From Hormiphora californensis (lineage: Eukaryota; Ctenophora; Tentaculata; Cydippida; Pleurobrachiidae): a stretch of DNA of 60,000 nt. Location of the stretch: contig CM035352.1 in assembly GCA_020137815.1 (NCBI GenBank), positions 4,458,498-4,518,497 on the forward strand, given 5' to 3'. The notes below the pieces were generated by a model. It saw only the letters and a list, made by a program, of their open reading frames with translations. It did no database searches and was not told the origin of the DNA. The position numbers and the translations under genes were made by a program. Shown in pieces: positions 20,337 through 32,600 of this stretch; the stretch's first letter is position 1; every line of letters starts with the position of its first letter.

Positions 20337-23300
20337 GTCCAAAGTATCTGACCCCCCTCAGTACCGAAAACTGAGTATTGTCCAATGGAACATACAAAGT
20401 CTTAACTCGTGTTCCGGAGAAAAAACAGACGACAAGCATTTTACTCAAATCTTATGTCAAGCAGGGATTTTTTGCTTACAAGAAACCAAGGGCAACGTCA
20501 CCCTTCCAGGATACCGGTGCTTCAACAAGCTTAGGTCTTCGTCTAAATCTGGCGGCCTGTGTATTGGCGTTGAGCGTGACCTATGTAAGCGGTGGAAAGT
20601 GGTTCAAGTTCCAAACGAATGCGAGGACATCCTGGCGGTTCAGTTTTGGATCGAGAATTCCTCGGTACCGATCCTACTGGTCAACATCTATGACAGTCCC
20701 GAAAATTCATCTTACAAGAGGTCCAGGACACGGTCCAACTGTACTACTCTCGACTATGTGCTTGATTTAGTTCTTCAGAACCAGGCAGCTAACTTAGTCT
20801 TAACAGGCGATTTTAACGCTAGAACCGGCGTTCGAAACCACCTTCCAGTGGAAAGCGATGTCGATACAGGTAGACCGGGGTCGAAACCATCATCTTACTC
20901 GCCTCGGACTACTCAAGACAAGCACCAGCCTAACTCCCGAGGCAGCCTCCTACTGAACCTCCTCTCTGAAACCAACACAACGCTTCTTAACGGTAACACC
21001 CTTGGGGATATAGGTGGTAAATTTACGTGCATCAAATACAATGGGAGCAGCGTTGTTGATTACACAGCAGTGTCACCCCAAGTCCTGAACTTGGTATCGT
21101 CTTTCATAGTTCAAGACCTCAACAGTTTCTCGGACCACCGCCCGTGTGTTACCACTCTGAACATACCAGCGTCTCGTACAACGTGCAATGACATAATGGA
21201 CCCTCTTGAGGATGCCCCTGTCAAGTTCAAATCTGGAAAAGAAGGTGCCATGCAGCGTTATGCAGCTGAAATCAACAGCCAACCATCAACTGAGGCTGCA
21301 TCTATTATAAGCGAGACTCTGTGCTCCTCCAAAGAGGAGACGGTGCAACTTAATGACTCTCTTGTACGTCTTCTCATCGACCCTGCTCTCAAGACATTCC
21401 CCCCCGTCTCGGCATCCAAAAGAGGCAAAAAGACCCGATTCAGACCAAGGCAACCCTGGTTTGATAAGCACTGTGCCCAAGCTAAACGTGAAGTCGACAA
21501 GCAGTCCAAAATAGCATCAGTCTCTCCGATCAGTAACAATAGAGAGAGGCTGTACGATGCCAAAAGATTCTACAGAAGGCTCATCAAACAGAAGAAAAAG
21601 GAGTATTTAGAAGGATTGACTCGAGAAATCAACAATGGTTCGATCAACTGGTCTAAGTTAAAGAACATGAAAAACCTCCAACATGCCAGTTCCCTTGACG
21701 CTTTTGATATGCGGAACTTCTGTTGTTTCTTTAAGAATCTCTACAGCGAGAAAACCCGCCCACCAGGTATCAATGACATCAACAACCCGAGAGCCCCCCA
21801 TTCGGAGCTAAGAGCTGACCTAGAGAGTGTTTTAAACTCCCCTGTCACATTTGAGGAAGTGAAGAGTGGAATTAAGCGGCTCAAAAACGGCAAAGCGGTG
21901 GCGTGTGACCGAATCGCCAATGAATTCATGAAAGTCTGCGGTACGCACATGATAGCTGCCCTGGTAAATCTCTTCAACCAATGTATGACTAACAGAGTCT
22001 ACCCATGGAAAGAATCAGTTGTTACTCCGCTCCACAAAAAGGGATGCTCCTATGACCCTAACAACTATCGGGCTATCGCTGTTTCCAGTAACGTAGGAAA
22101 ACTTTTTTCTTCCATCTTACTTAATCGGCTGGTGCAATTCCGCTCGATGGAAATCCCTGACCCCCCTAATCAACTGGGTTTTACTAAAGGCGCCGAGACA
22201 GCCGACCATGTGTTGACACTCAGAACAACCATTGAGAAGTACGTAACCTCCAAAAAGGGAAGAGGGGCCCGACTCTATTCGGCGTTTATAGACTATTCAA
22301 AAGCGTTCGACACCGTCTGTCGGGAAGCCTTGCTCTATAAACTTTGGAAATACGGGGTCCGTGGCAACTTCTACGGAGTCATGGAGGACATGTATTTTAG
22401 CTCTGCCGCCAAGATCAAACTGCTGGGGAAACTATCTGAACGAATCGAGATCCTAGTGGGAACAGAGCAAGGGCACCCTATGAGCCCTGAGCTTTTCAAG
22501 GTATACTTATATGAGCTCACAGCGGAACTGGACCAGACAGATGCTACACTACCGGAGCTGGCCGGTAGACCTCTGTCCCACCTCCTATGGGCAGACGATT
22601 TGGTTCTACTGGCGCTTGACCACCGATCACTCCAAAACCTCCTGTCTACCTTGGAGTCCTTCTGCACAACATGGGGACTTACTGTAAACTTAAAGAAAAC
22701 TGCTGTAATGGTGTTTAACAAAGCATCGGTTATTCTTAAAGACAGTCACACCTTCACATACAACGGTAATAAGGTTCCATCTGCCAAGTCATACTGCTAT
22801 TTGGGTGTGATCTTCAGTCTCAACGGATCATTCAAGGCAAACCTCATGGCACTTAGGCAGAAAGCTATTCGGTCCATCATGAGCCTGAAACGTGCCATCA
22901 ACCTCTCAGTCCTCCCCCCTGATCTTATTCTCAAGTTGTTTGACCATCTGATCCTACCTATAGCATCCTACTGTAACCAGGTATGGCTACCGATAACCAC
23001 CTGGTCAAAACTCAATAAGTCAACCTGCCCCGATCTGAAAGCCTTAGCCTCAGACCCACTTGAAAAACTCCACCTAACATTTCTCAAACTCGCCCTTGGA
23101 GTATCCAGAAAATCCCCTAATGTTGTCATGTGGGGTGACACAGGCCGGACCCCCCTTGCTTATTCGCTGAAGCCTGGAGTCCTGAGGTATTTCAACCGGG
23201 CAGCGGAGATGTCAGCAAACTTCCCCATGGATCACATCATAGATGTCAGTACCCCACTTTTGGTATACACGTTCCGAGAACAAACCCAGTCAGAACTGGT

Positions 23301-23874
23301 TTGGTATTCCAGTATTATCAACTTTGTCCGGAAACACACCACTGAAAGCTTCTTGAATAGCTGGGAGGAATCCAGAGAGTCTAACAGGAAGCTACCCTTC
23401 TACAATAGCGTTAAAGTCAAGTTCGAACCCGAACCATACTTGTCTTTGGAGCGAAATCTAGCCAAGAGAGTGGCTCAGATTAGGTCGGCTTCTCATGGCC
23501 TCAACATCGAGCGGGGACGTTTTGAAAAGTATCGAAAGGGTGGATTCTCACTGGAAAAAGAGAGACTGTGCCCGTACTGCAACACATCCGACATCGCCTC
23601 TCTTGAGCTCCTAAGTGAACTGCCCCACTATGACCGAATCACCGAAGACGAACCCCACTTCCTCCTGAAATGCCCCCTTTATGAGGACCTAAGAGCCCGT
23701 ATACCAAAAAGTACCTCCCCTCGGCTGGTAGTGGTCAGACTCAGACACCTTTTCAAACCGTCGGCCGATGACACTATCGACCCAGTCCGCCAGACCGCAA
23801 TCTACATCGAAAAAGCTTTCTCTAGAAGACAGGATTTCATCAGAGACACGGGTCCATCCACCAATTCCCACTGA
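20326..23874 (+). CDS. LINE ORF2: APE endonuclease and reverse transcriptase (1182 aa)
   Basis: ATG 20326 overlaps the end of ORF1 by 11 bases in another frame, which suggests coupled reinitiation. Residues 1-285 are an AP-endonuclease domain with the canonical motifs WNIQSL, CLQETK, LTGDFNAR, SVVDY and FSDHRP. The reverse transcriptase spans about 540-830 with TPLHKKG, NYRAIAVSS, FIDYSKAFDTV (about 653), EQGHPMSPELF and the catalytic WADDLVLL (about 755). The C-terminus carries a Cys/His motif (CPYC near 1081, then EPHFLLKCPLY). The enzyme nicks genomic DNA and copies the LINE RNA by target-primed reverse transcription. All key residues are present. Confidence 0.95.
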   Translation: MITRSKVSDPPQYRKLSIVQWNIQSLNSCSGEKTDDKHFTQILCQAGIFCLQETKGNVTLPGYRCFNKLRSSSKSGGLCIGVERDLCKRWKVVQVPNECEDILAVQFWIENSSVPILLVNIYDSPENSSYKRSRTRSNCTTLDYVLDLVLQNQAANLVLTGDFNARTGVRNHLPVESDVDTGRPGSKPSSYSPRTTQDKHQPNSRGSLLLNLLSETNTTLLNGNTLGDIGGKFTCIKYNGSSVVDYTAVSPQVLNLVSSFIVQDLNSFSDHRPCVTTLNIPASRTTCNDIMDPLEDAPVKFKSGKEGAMQRYAAEINSQPSTEAASIISETLCSSKEETVQLNDSLVRLLIDPALKTFPPVSASKRGKKTRFRPRQPWFDKHCAQAKREVDKQSKIASVSPISNNRERLYDAKRFYRRLIKQKKKEYLEGLTREINNGSINWSKLKNMKNLQHASSLDAFDMRNFCCFFKNLYSEKTRPPGINDINNPRAPHSELRADLESVLNSPVTFEEVKSGIKRLKNGKAVACDRIANEFMKVCGTHMIAALVNLFNQCMTNRVYPWKESVVTPLHKKGCSYDPNNYRAIAVSSNVGKLFSSILLNRLVQFRSMEIPDPPNQLGFTKGAETADHVLTLRTTIEKYVTSKKGRGARLYSAFIDYSKAFDTVCREALLYKLWKYGVRGNFYGVMEDMYFSSAAKIKLLGKLSERIEILVGTEQGHPMSPELFKVYLYELTAELDQTDATLPELAGRPLSHLLWADDLVLLALDHRSLQNLLSTLESFCTTWGLTVNLKKTAVMVFNKASVILKDSHTFTYNGNKVPSAKSYCYLGVIFSLNGSFKANLMALRQKAIRSIMSLKRAINLSVLPPDLILKLFDHLILPIASYCNQVWLPITTWSKLNKSTCPDLKALASDPLEKLHLTFLKLALGVSRKSPNVVMWGDTGRTPLAYSLKPGVLRYFNRAAEMSANFPMDHIIDVSTPLLVYTFREQTQSELVWYSSIINFVRKHTTESFLNSWEESRESNRKLPFYNSVKVKFEPEPYLSLERNLAKRVAQIRSASHGLNIERGRFEKYRKGGFSLEKERLCPYCNTSDIASLELLSELPHYDRITEDEPHFLLKCPLYEDLRARIPKSTSPRLVVVRLRHLFKPSADDTIDPVRQTAIYIEKAFSRRQDFIRDTGPSTNSH

Positions 23875-23875
23875 A

Positions 23876-24370
23876 ACGTTGATTACTCTCAACACATCGT
23901 TAGGATATGGATTCCATTACGGCAATCCTATCCATTTTCTATTTATCCTTTGAATCGTTGAGCATTCTCAACCAACCGCTAGGATATGGATCCCAATCAC
24001 ATAACACCATCCACTCTCGCCGATCAGCGTGAGCTTACTCAACCCCACTGAGTCTTTGATACCCACTGATACGCTGAGTATTCTCAACATCCCGTTAGGA
24101 TATGGATTCCATTACGGCAATCCTATCCAATTTCTATATATCCTTTGAAACGTTGAGCATTCTCAACCAACCGTTAGGATATGGATCCCAATCACATTAA
24201 AGACCATCCACCTTCGTTGAGTTCTGAGCAGCGTGAGCTTACTCGGCCCCACCGAGTCTTCATGACTCCCTGAAACGTTGAGTACCCTCAACAGCCCGCT
24301 AGGATATGGATTCCATCTCGGCAATCCAATCCAACTTTGTTACCCACCAAACACTAGTTGAGCATACTCA
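23876..24370 (+). repeat. LINE 3' UTR repeats with GTTGAG..CTCAAC hairpins
   Basis: Two units of about 190 bp and a partial third repeat the pattern CGTTGAgYattCTCAAC...cgttaggatatgga. Each GTTGAG...CTCAAC pair can form a small hairpin, and the YTAGGATATGGAT/C box recurs at least five times. Such structured repeats in a 3' UTR could be recognised by the LINE's own reverse transcriptase. Confidence 0.75.
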
Positions 24371-25139
24371 ACCCCACCACCAGTTCCCAGAAAGTCCAGG
24401 GTTGCTGGCACCTTCACGAACTCTCCCATTTCTTATACGTGTTTTATATTTGTGAGTTTTGCTTGCCTGCTGCAGTTTTTTCCCGTCCCCCTGAGTTTTA
24501 TTTTTCTACGAGATTTATTCTTTTTTTACTACTACACGTTTTATTTTTTTTATCGCTCCCCCCTTTTTCCCCCTGTAATCTTTAACCCTGCCCCTGTTGA
24601 CCACTTTACGCTTTTTAGCCCTTTTATTGTGTCTTTTTAATTTATTTATTTATTCCCTTCATGTACGTTTTCCTTTTATACCCGAGCGTCATGTTTTTGC
24701 CTAATGATTTTAAACTTAAATTTAACTTTAATCACCTTAGCATCTTTAACTTTCTTTTTCATCTGACAATGAAGTACCATTATAGATGTATATTGTTTAA
24801 ATCCTGTTTAAATCCTGTTTAAATCCTGTTTTAGCGAGCTTTAACGCCGCGCAATACCGCGCAGTTTGTAAAAGGATTTTTCAAAAAATTAAATTTTCTC
24901 AAAAAACTCCTCGAAATTTTTTCAAAAAGTTTCAAATTTTTAGACAATCCAGAATTTGCCCGTCGCTCTTCGAAACACGTGGTTTATTTTATAATTTATT
25001 CTAGAGTAAATAGCGCCATTCATATCCTCCTATCTCTGATCGGGCTGTACTAGGAATTAGGATTCTAGTCAGAAGACTATAATAATAATAATAATAATAT
25101 TCCTTGCATGCGGTTCTAAATCTGATCCTGTTTCACAAC

Positions 25140-25690
25140 TTTTGGGAAATAGATCCCTCCCTTGGCCTTACCTGGTTCGTTCCTGGGTTCCCGTGTCCTG
25201 TCTGCTGTCTCTCGCTATCACTGCCACCACTACCCTACTTCCAGACCCACACTCCAGCTCCCTTATATCCCACCTATGACCTGCTGTCTAAATCCTACAT
25301 CATTCCTTCCTGGAACTAAATAGTCTGCCTCCCTGTCCTTACATGGTTCGCTCCTGGGCTCTCGTGTCCTGTCTGCTGTCTCTCGCTATCACTGCCACCA
25401 CTACCCTATTTCCAGACCCACACTCCAGCTCCCCTATATCCCACCTATGACCTGCTTTCTCAATCCTACATCATTTCTTCCTGTAGTTCCATGGAACTAA
25501 ATAGTCTGCCTCCCTGTCCTTACCTGGTTCGTTCCTGGGTTTCCCGTGTCCTAGGTGCTGTCTCTTCTTCCAGACCTTCTCTCCAGCTTCCTTACATCCC
25601 ACCTGACCTACTGTCTCTACTCTGCACCATTCCTTCCTATATTCCTTCCTACATCCCTTCCTACTTTCTACACCATTCCTTCCTACATCT
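25140..25690. repeat. About 180-bp imperfect tandem repeat, 3 copies
   Basis: Three consecutive blocks share TGCCTCCCTGTCCTTACMTGG, GTTCGCTCCTGGG-like and CTCCAGCTCCCTTATATCCC segments. The first two are close; the third has internal deletions. Confidence 0.75.
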
Positions 25691-25870
25691 ACCTGAGACT
25701 TAGTAGAGGGACCACCTATGACTGAGTCAATGAGTTAATATTTTCAAGTGTGCATTTTGTGTAAATTGTTAACATTTTCTGGCCTCTGAGTTGTTTAGCA
25801 GAGTTTGAGTAGCTGAGGTTCCAGACTGGCTGAGTTTTATGCCGAAGAATGAAGAAAGAAGACCATACAC

Positions 25871-26058
25871 ACCGTTTTTCTCAATACGTTTTTCTCGATA
25901 AAAAACTTGTCAAGGATACCGTTTTTCTCAATACGTTTTTCTCGATAAAAAACTTGTCAAGGATACCGTTTTTCTCAATACGTTTTTCTCGATAAAAAAC
26001 TTGTCAAGGATACCGTTTTTCTCAATACGTTTTTCTCGATAAAAAACTTGTCAAGGAC
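25871..26058. repeat. 47-bp minisatellite, 4 copies
   Basis: Four essentially identical 47-bp units beginning ACCGTTTTTCTCAATACG at 25871, 25918, 25965 and 26012. Near identity suggests recent expansion. No associated exon. Confidence 0.95.
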
Positions 26059-26669
26059 TCTTCAGTGAGTGTGTGTTTGAAGGACAGCTAATTTATTATT
26101 TATTTATTACCGAATCTGTGTGTATGTGTTTGTGATTGTCTGTTTGTCTGTGAATGTGTTTGTACGTGTGTTAGTATGTTTTTGTATTAACCGTTTTGTA
26201 TTGACTGCTGATGTTGTGTTTTGCGTCTGTGACTTTGTGTATTCTGTTTAATCTGTTTTTATGTTTGTCTGCTTGTTTTGTTAGTTCGTTACCTTGTTTT
26301 CTATAACCCCTTGTTCCTCGTATTTTGTGCATCTAATGCTACTAGGATGTGTATCACTGTCTCTAAGTATTGTTTAAACCGCTTTAGGAAACCGCTGATG
26401 TGAACTGTATATTTTCACCTCTCAGCCTTGTATCACTTTATTAGTGTATGGTGTAAGAGCGGGACGAAGTTATATATTAATTGTGTGACTTTGTGATAAA
26501 TTGTGCGTAAACTTAAACTTAAACTTAAACTTAAACTGGACTATAGGGCCCGGCCTACTTGGGCACGAGATGAGAGCTGACTCTGATAACTTTGCAGTTG
26601 TCACAGGATCCAAATACGATAGTAAATGATAAATATTGTACATAGTTGGTTAACTTCCCCTTTTAGACC

Positions 26670-29600
26670 ATGCAAGACGGCGAGGTTTGGGCACCAGATG
26701 CCAAGCATGGTTTCAGTAGGGGACAGGTGATAGAGATCGGCTCTGATTCTCTGACCATCGAAACAGCGGATAAAGATGTGAGTCTTGATAAACCACAATA
26801 TTAATCATAGATTCATTTAAGGTCCCATAAATCATTATCCTAATTTTTCCCAGATTAATGCTAATTTTTCACATATCACAATTTTATCAGGTGATCTTGG
26901 CACCGTATAGCAAGGTGTTCCCAATATCTGAGGAGGTCCAGGTTAATGATAACTGCAGTTTGATGCAACTGAACGAGGCCAGCCTTCTCAACAACATCAA
27001 GGAGCGGTATCTTGCCGGGAAAATTTACGTAGGTTCATCCGAGGACTGAGGAGGGAAACCCTAAAATGAACCCCCCCCCATGAGCGATAAAGAATTAATG
27101 TTAATAATTGAAAAAAACCTATCATATCTCCTAAAATGCATCCTTCATTTATACCTTTTCAGACCTACACGGCGAACATTCTGACAGTAGTAAACCCGTA
27201 TAAGAGCCTCAATGAATTGTACAGTGATAGCGAGATGAAGAAATATAAAGGAATGTCTCTGGGGAAACTGGATCCACACACTTTTGCTATAGGTATAACT
27301 TCAAAGAAATCGCGGTGAAATGAACAGGATTGTTGTGTACATTCCTTGCAAGGGGAGACGCTGATACTGGGATGATGAGTAGCAGCGTCTCCCATTGCAG
27401 GGAACCAATATGCCATTTTTATAGGTACAACTTACTCACATACGCTCAAAAACTGTATTAAGCTACGCCCCTTATATGGTGAATGGTCATGTCCTATTGT
27501 CCTAATCACGATGACTTTAACACACGTTGTTACAGCGGAGAAGGCGTACAGTGATATGCGGTATAGAAATGTGAGTCAGAGTGTTATTGTTAGTGGTGAA
27601 AGTGGAGCTGGAAAGACCGAAACAACAAAACACGTTCTCAAGTAAATCACCGCTAATTTTCATACAAATGTGACAATATACCCAGGCCCTGTATTATTTC
27701 AATTGTTTTTCTAACCAATAACCACATTGATCATCTGCAGGTATTTAGCATCTGTGTATGGCAAGGCCTCTGTAAATGGGATTGAAGAAAAGCTTCTCCA
27801 GGCAAATCCTCTGTTGGAAGCATTTGGTAACGCTCAAACAGTTCGGAATAATAACAGCAGTCGATTTGGGAAGTTTATTGAAGTTAACTTCAACAAGAAA
27901 GTAAGTTAGGGGAGGGTTTAATTATTTGACGGATCACTATTAAATTTATGCATCAATGATAGTGAAAATTACCACCGGTTTTTGATACCCCCATCAACCA
28001 AAGCCCTATTTTCACACAGGGAGAGATAGTTGGTGGACACATCAGTACCTATCTACTGGAGAAGTCCAGGATAACCCACCAAGCGGAGACTGAACGGAGC
28101 TACCACATTTTCTACCGCCTCCTGTCTGGTGCACCTGACTCCCTGAAGGCCAAAGCAAAACTGAAAAAAGCGACCGACTACCAGGTTTGCTGTTTAATTT
28201 TCTGACCTTTGGTTCCCATAGAATAAAGATTCGCTTTGGTTTCCATTAAATTCCATACCAACTTTAGATTAAATTAGAAGGAGCTGAACCTTGATTTCCT
28301 GACAGAGTTTGTCCATTGGAAAGAGCAGTGAGATGGGTGATGGGGAACAGTACGGATCCCTGGTACAACGTATGAAGTGTATTGGGTTCACGGATGGAGA
28401 TATTGAGGAGGTTTTACTGGTGGTAGGGGGTGTCCTCGCATTTAGCAACGTTCAGTTCGTGGACAGTGGTGATAGCAAAGGTAGCTGATCTCTCTCCCTA
28501 GTTAAAGTAACAATCTCTCTTCCTTGATCTCTCTCCCTAGTTAATGTAACAATCTCTCTTCCTCTCTTGCTAGTTAAAGTACCAATCTCTCCCTCTCTAC
28601 TTAGTTAGAGTACCAATCTCTCTAATAAGGGGATTTTAGTAAAAAAAGGGCCAAGTTTTCAGCAAAATTTTTAACAAGCTAATTTCTTCACCAATAGGTC
28701 CGGATAGATGTCTAGTATCACCAAAAAAAAGTACACGATAATCGGAAGTGCGCACACGCGCTGAGCACGCAAGAAGTAAACACATGTAAATACATGTATT
28801 TCTAGCCTGGCACGAAAACCCAAAAACCATCTTAGGAGACGAGTAGAGAAAAAATCAAGGACACTAGATTGTGTAGCGTCCTCGCATTAGTGGGGGTAGG
28901 TGCTGGAATTAAGTCTCTATCTCATCTGGTTAATTAGATAATTGGATAATTAGATATGCGCATAACCGTATTTTGGCTATATGGCTATAGCCACTTAGGA
29001 ATGGTTTAGAGACTTTTCATTGGTGCCATTTTGTTCAGAAAAAAATTTCAATCTAAGAGTTGTGGAAAAATTTAGAGCCTATCTCTTACCGTTTTGGCGT
29101 TATTTGCGGTCAAAGTATGCCAAATCAGCCGAAAATGCCAAAAAATTAGTTAATTGGCCTTCTTTGACTGCAAATTACGCCAAAACGGTAAGAGATAGGC
29201 TCTAAATTTTTCCACAACTCTTAGATTGAAATTTTTTTCTGAACAAAATGGCACCAACGAAAAGTCTCTAAACCATTCCTAAGTGGCTATAGCCATATAG
29301 CCAAAATACGGTTATGCGCATATCTAATTATCCAATTATCTAATTAACCAGATGAGATAGACACTTAATTCCAGCACCTACCCCCACTAATGCGAGGACG
29401 CTACACAATCTAGTGCCCTTGATTTTTTCTCTACTCGTCTCCTAAGATGGTTTTTGGGTTTTTGTGCCAGGCTAGAAATACATGTATTTACATGTGTTTA
29501 CTTCTTGTGCGCTCAGCGCGTGTGCGCACTTCCGATTATCGTGTACTTTTTTTTGGTGATACTAGACACCTATCCGGACCTATTGGTGAAGAAATTAGCT

Positions 29601-32600
29601 TGTTAAAAATTTTGCTGAAAAAATATACTAAAATTCCCTAACTACTCCCTGCAGGTGGTTGCAAGGTTTCACCCGAATCGATGGAGTGGCTGGAAGCGGC
29701 CGCCTCGTGCCTCTCTCTTGATGCTGATGACCTGCATCACTCCCTTACATCCCGACTAATGCAGACAAAGAATCTTAAAAAAGGGACCACATACATGTTC
29801 GTGTACAATAACTTGTCATGATGGGTCATTTCGTATTTAATTCAAATGCCTTGTCGGGCGATCATGAATTGTTGTATTAAGCGACTCTCTTTTAAGTTGC
29901 GTCCCTGCAGTCAGAACAACGAAAATACATTCTAAATATTTAATATAGCAATGTGCAATCAATGTATCTATGTGCTACCAATGTTCATATTTAATATGAA
30001 TGATAATGCTAACCCAATGCTAACATCTCTCTACAACTGCAGGGTACCCCTAAAGAAGCGTGAAGCGCTTTACAACCGAGACGGGTTGTGCAAATCACTC
30101 TACACACGGCTGTTCCGTCACCTGGTCTCTAAAATCAATGCCTCTCTCCCTGTTACTGAACCCTCTACCAACTACATCGGTGTTCTCGATATTGCAGGGT
30201 TTGGTACGTTGTTACTTTAATCAGATAAATCATACATCTTGATACATATTCATTGATATTGATACAGCTATTAATAACATTTTGTAGAATAGCTGATACA
30301 GCTATTAATAACATTTTGTAGAGTATTATGTACTACAAAGAGAGAGAGCAGGGTTTCAGAAAACTTACTCTATCTCTTTGCCCCCCCCCCTCTTTGTAAC
30401 AAGCTCTCCAACTGGATAGAGCACTCTCGCAAGATCATTTTTCTAGAATATCACTAACAAGGTTATGGACCCAACTTTTATCAAAACTCGTTTTCAGAAT
30501 ATTTCGAGAAGAACTCTTTCGAGCAGTTTAGTATAAACTACTGCAACGAGAAACTGCAGCAGTTCTTCAACAGTCGAGTCATCAGAGAGGAACAGGAGCT
30601 CTACAAAGCGGAGAACCTGGGTGTCAACGAGATCACTTACTCAGATAACCAGGATTGTATAGGTAATTGAAACTTATTGAAACTTTCATCAGTTAATAAC
30701 AATAATAGATATAATGATTTCATTTGAACACCCATATATCTGACTGTAGACCACTATCTCAGCGATGAATGGGTCTACTACTTTCAACAATCTTGTCCAA
30801 ATCTGTGTCTGTCCACTCTCACTTTCATCAAGTGTGATTAATGTTAGTTATAAGAAAGGATGCAGCATAGAAACCGAGTCCAAATTTTTAAACCAACAAC
30901 ATATTTTCCAATGTACTTTTCCAACTCATTATCAAATGAGATTAATGCCTTTTCTTTTAAGCAGGTGGATGTTTTTAGACCTTTTAGAAAAGTCTCCAAA
31001 CTTGAATTTCATGCCTCTGGGTAGCGCCATCACACATCAGTTTGTTTGACCAAACCTTGAAAGCATTGAAAAGGCAACTCCTTGTCGCAGCTTTGACACC
31101 CCCAAGTTTTTGACGCATTTCATCGATAATTTCCAGTGCTTCATCTCTTCTCAAATTTCTCTTTTCGCAGAGCACTATTCCCAGCATTTTCATGATTGGT
31201 CTATATAAGGCCAACTTTCCGTCCGTGTCCACATCCTGTACCCATTGCGGATTACCCGTACAAATGTAAGCCTTCATAAAGCCTATGTAGAACGATCCTT
31301 TAGCTCCCACAGACCACACTGGAGACGCCAGCAATAACCTGAATCAAAAGGAAACATAGTTTCAGTTTTGATAACAAAATATTTCCAAAAGTTAGGTAAC
31401 TTAGTTTACTTACAGAGAAAAAGCAAATATCGCCGGTGAGTTCATTTTCAAGGTATAGTTATCCAACTGCAGGTATTTTAAATACTAAATACCTTTTAAC
31501 CGTTTAATTTTATGGATCTCACGCGACGACCGGGCGACGTTGTTCCACCTGTTGTCGAAACAGATCGTTAGTTAAAAACAGTTATGTTACTAAGGCAAAA
31601 GTGGTCACGTGATATGATAATCGGTGGATGGCGGGTTTTATTTAGTAGGAGGTGCACCTTATGGTCATGATAATTATTGTTATGTTCTAACCCTCCTCGC
31701 GAAAAGGGGTCTAACTAGGCAAGATAATTTCAACTAGAACAAAAAATAGAATGCCAGCCAACCAGCTAAAAAAATTCAAAAAAATTTATCGACACATCAT
31801 TCGCATTTTCGATTTTCGATAATCTTTGTCAATTGTCAAACTTAATTCCAGACGAACCCCAAGAGACACTAACTCTGAGTCAAAACGTTACCTCGATCTA
31901 AAATAATCACTCAATCCGGCTGGAATGGGTCACTAACCACATGGCTAACCACATAGTTAACCACATGTAATCCTATACTTGATTGAGAGGTGCCTGTTTG
32001 GTAAGGGTTACTAACCACATGTCCCATACTAGATCTGATTGAGAGGTGCCTGGTTGGTAAGGGTTACTAACCACATGTCCCATCCTAGATCTGATTGAGA
32101 GATGCCTGGTTGTCCTGGACGAGGAAGCTAAACTACCCCAGAGTTGTGAGAAACACTTTACCACGCTGGTCCACGAGCAGAATCGCCTTCATTTCCGATT
32201 ACAGGTAACACGGCACGTAGAGCAGTTTTAGTATTTGCTTTTAATCAAATCACTGGTAATGACTTGTTATGTTCTAACCCTCCTTTACGTGGGCGCACAA
32301 AACACAGTCTTGCTAGGCAAGTAATGACATGGTGAAATATTCGGTCTCTGAATCTCATGTGACAGGGATTCATTCACCTTCAAGATTTATCCACCTCTAC
32401 TCTTCTGCGGTCTGCCTAGAATGTTTAGTGTTTACCCACCTTCACTCTTCCACCCAGAAATATTTATCCAACTCCACTTTCTCAACTAGGTGCCCAGAAA
32501 GAGCAAGCTTTCAAGCTACAAAGCCATGAGAGACGATGAGGGATTCATTGTACGACATTACGCCGGGGCAGTCTGTTACAGCACGGTAAGATCGTTACTT

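Larger units (their letters stand above)
16440..24832 (+). mobile_element. Full-length LINE with two intact ORFs
   Basis: A non-LTR retrotransposon of about 8.4 kb: a 5' UTR of roughly 370 bp, ORF1 (16809-20336), ORF2 (20326-23874), a repeat-bearing 3' UTR and a tail of three GTTTAAATCCT units ending near 24832. Both ORFs are uninterrupted, so the copy looks young and possibly active. The domain set (ORF1 with an esterase-like end, ORF2 with APE endonuclease plus reverse transcriptase) is like the CR1/jockey group. The 5' end and target duplication could not be fixed; the outer limits are estimates. Confidence 0.8.
24833..26669. other. Intergenic spacer between LINE and myosin VI
   Basis: No convincing exon. 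It contains two tandem-repeat blocks (25140-25690 and 25871-26058), an (AAT)n run near 25080 and an AAACTT run at 26510-26536. The myosin VI promoter or 5' UTR may lie in the last part. Confidence 0.55.

Noticed and set aside
16788-23874. Idea that the two LINE ORFs have exactly equal length (1182 codons)
   Set aside because: The equality arises only if a TTG at 16788 is taken as the first start; the first ATG gives 1175 residues.
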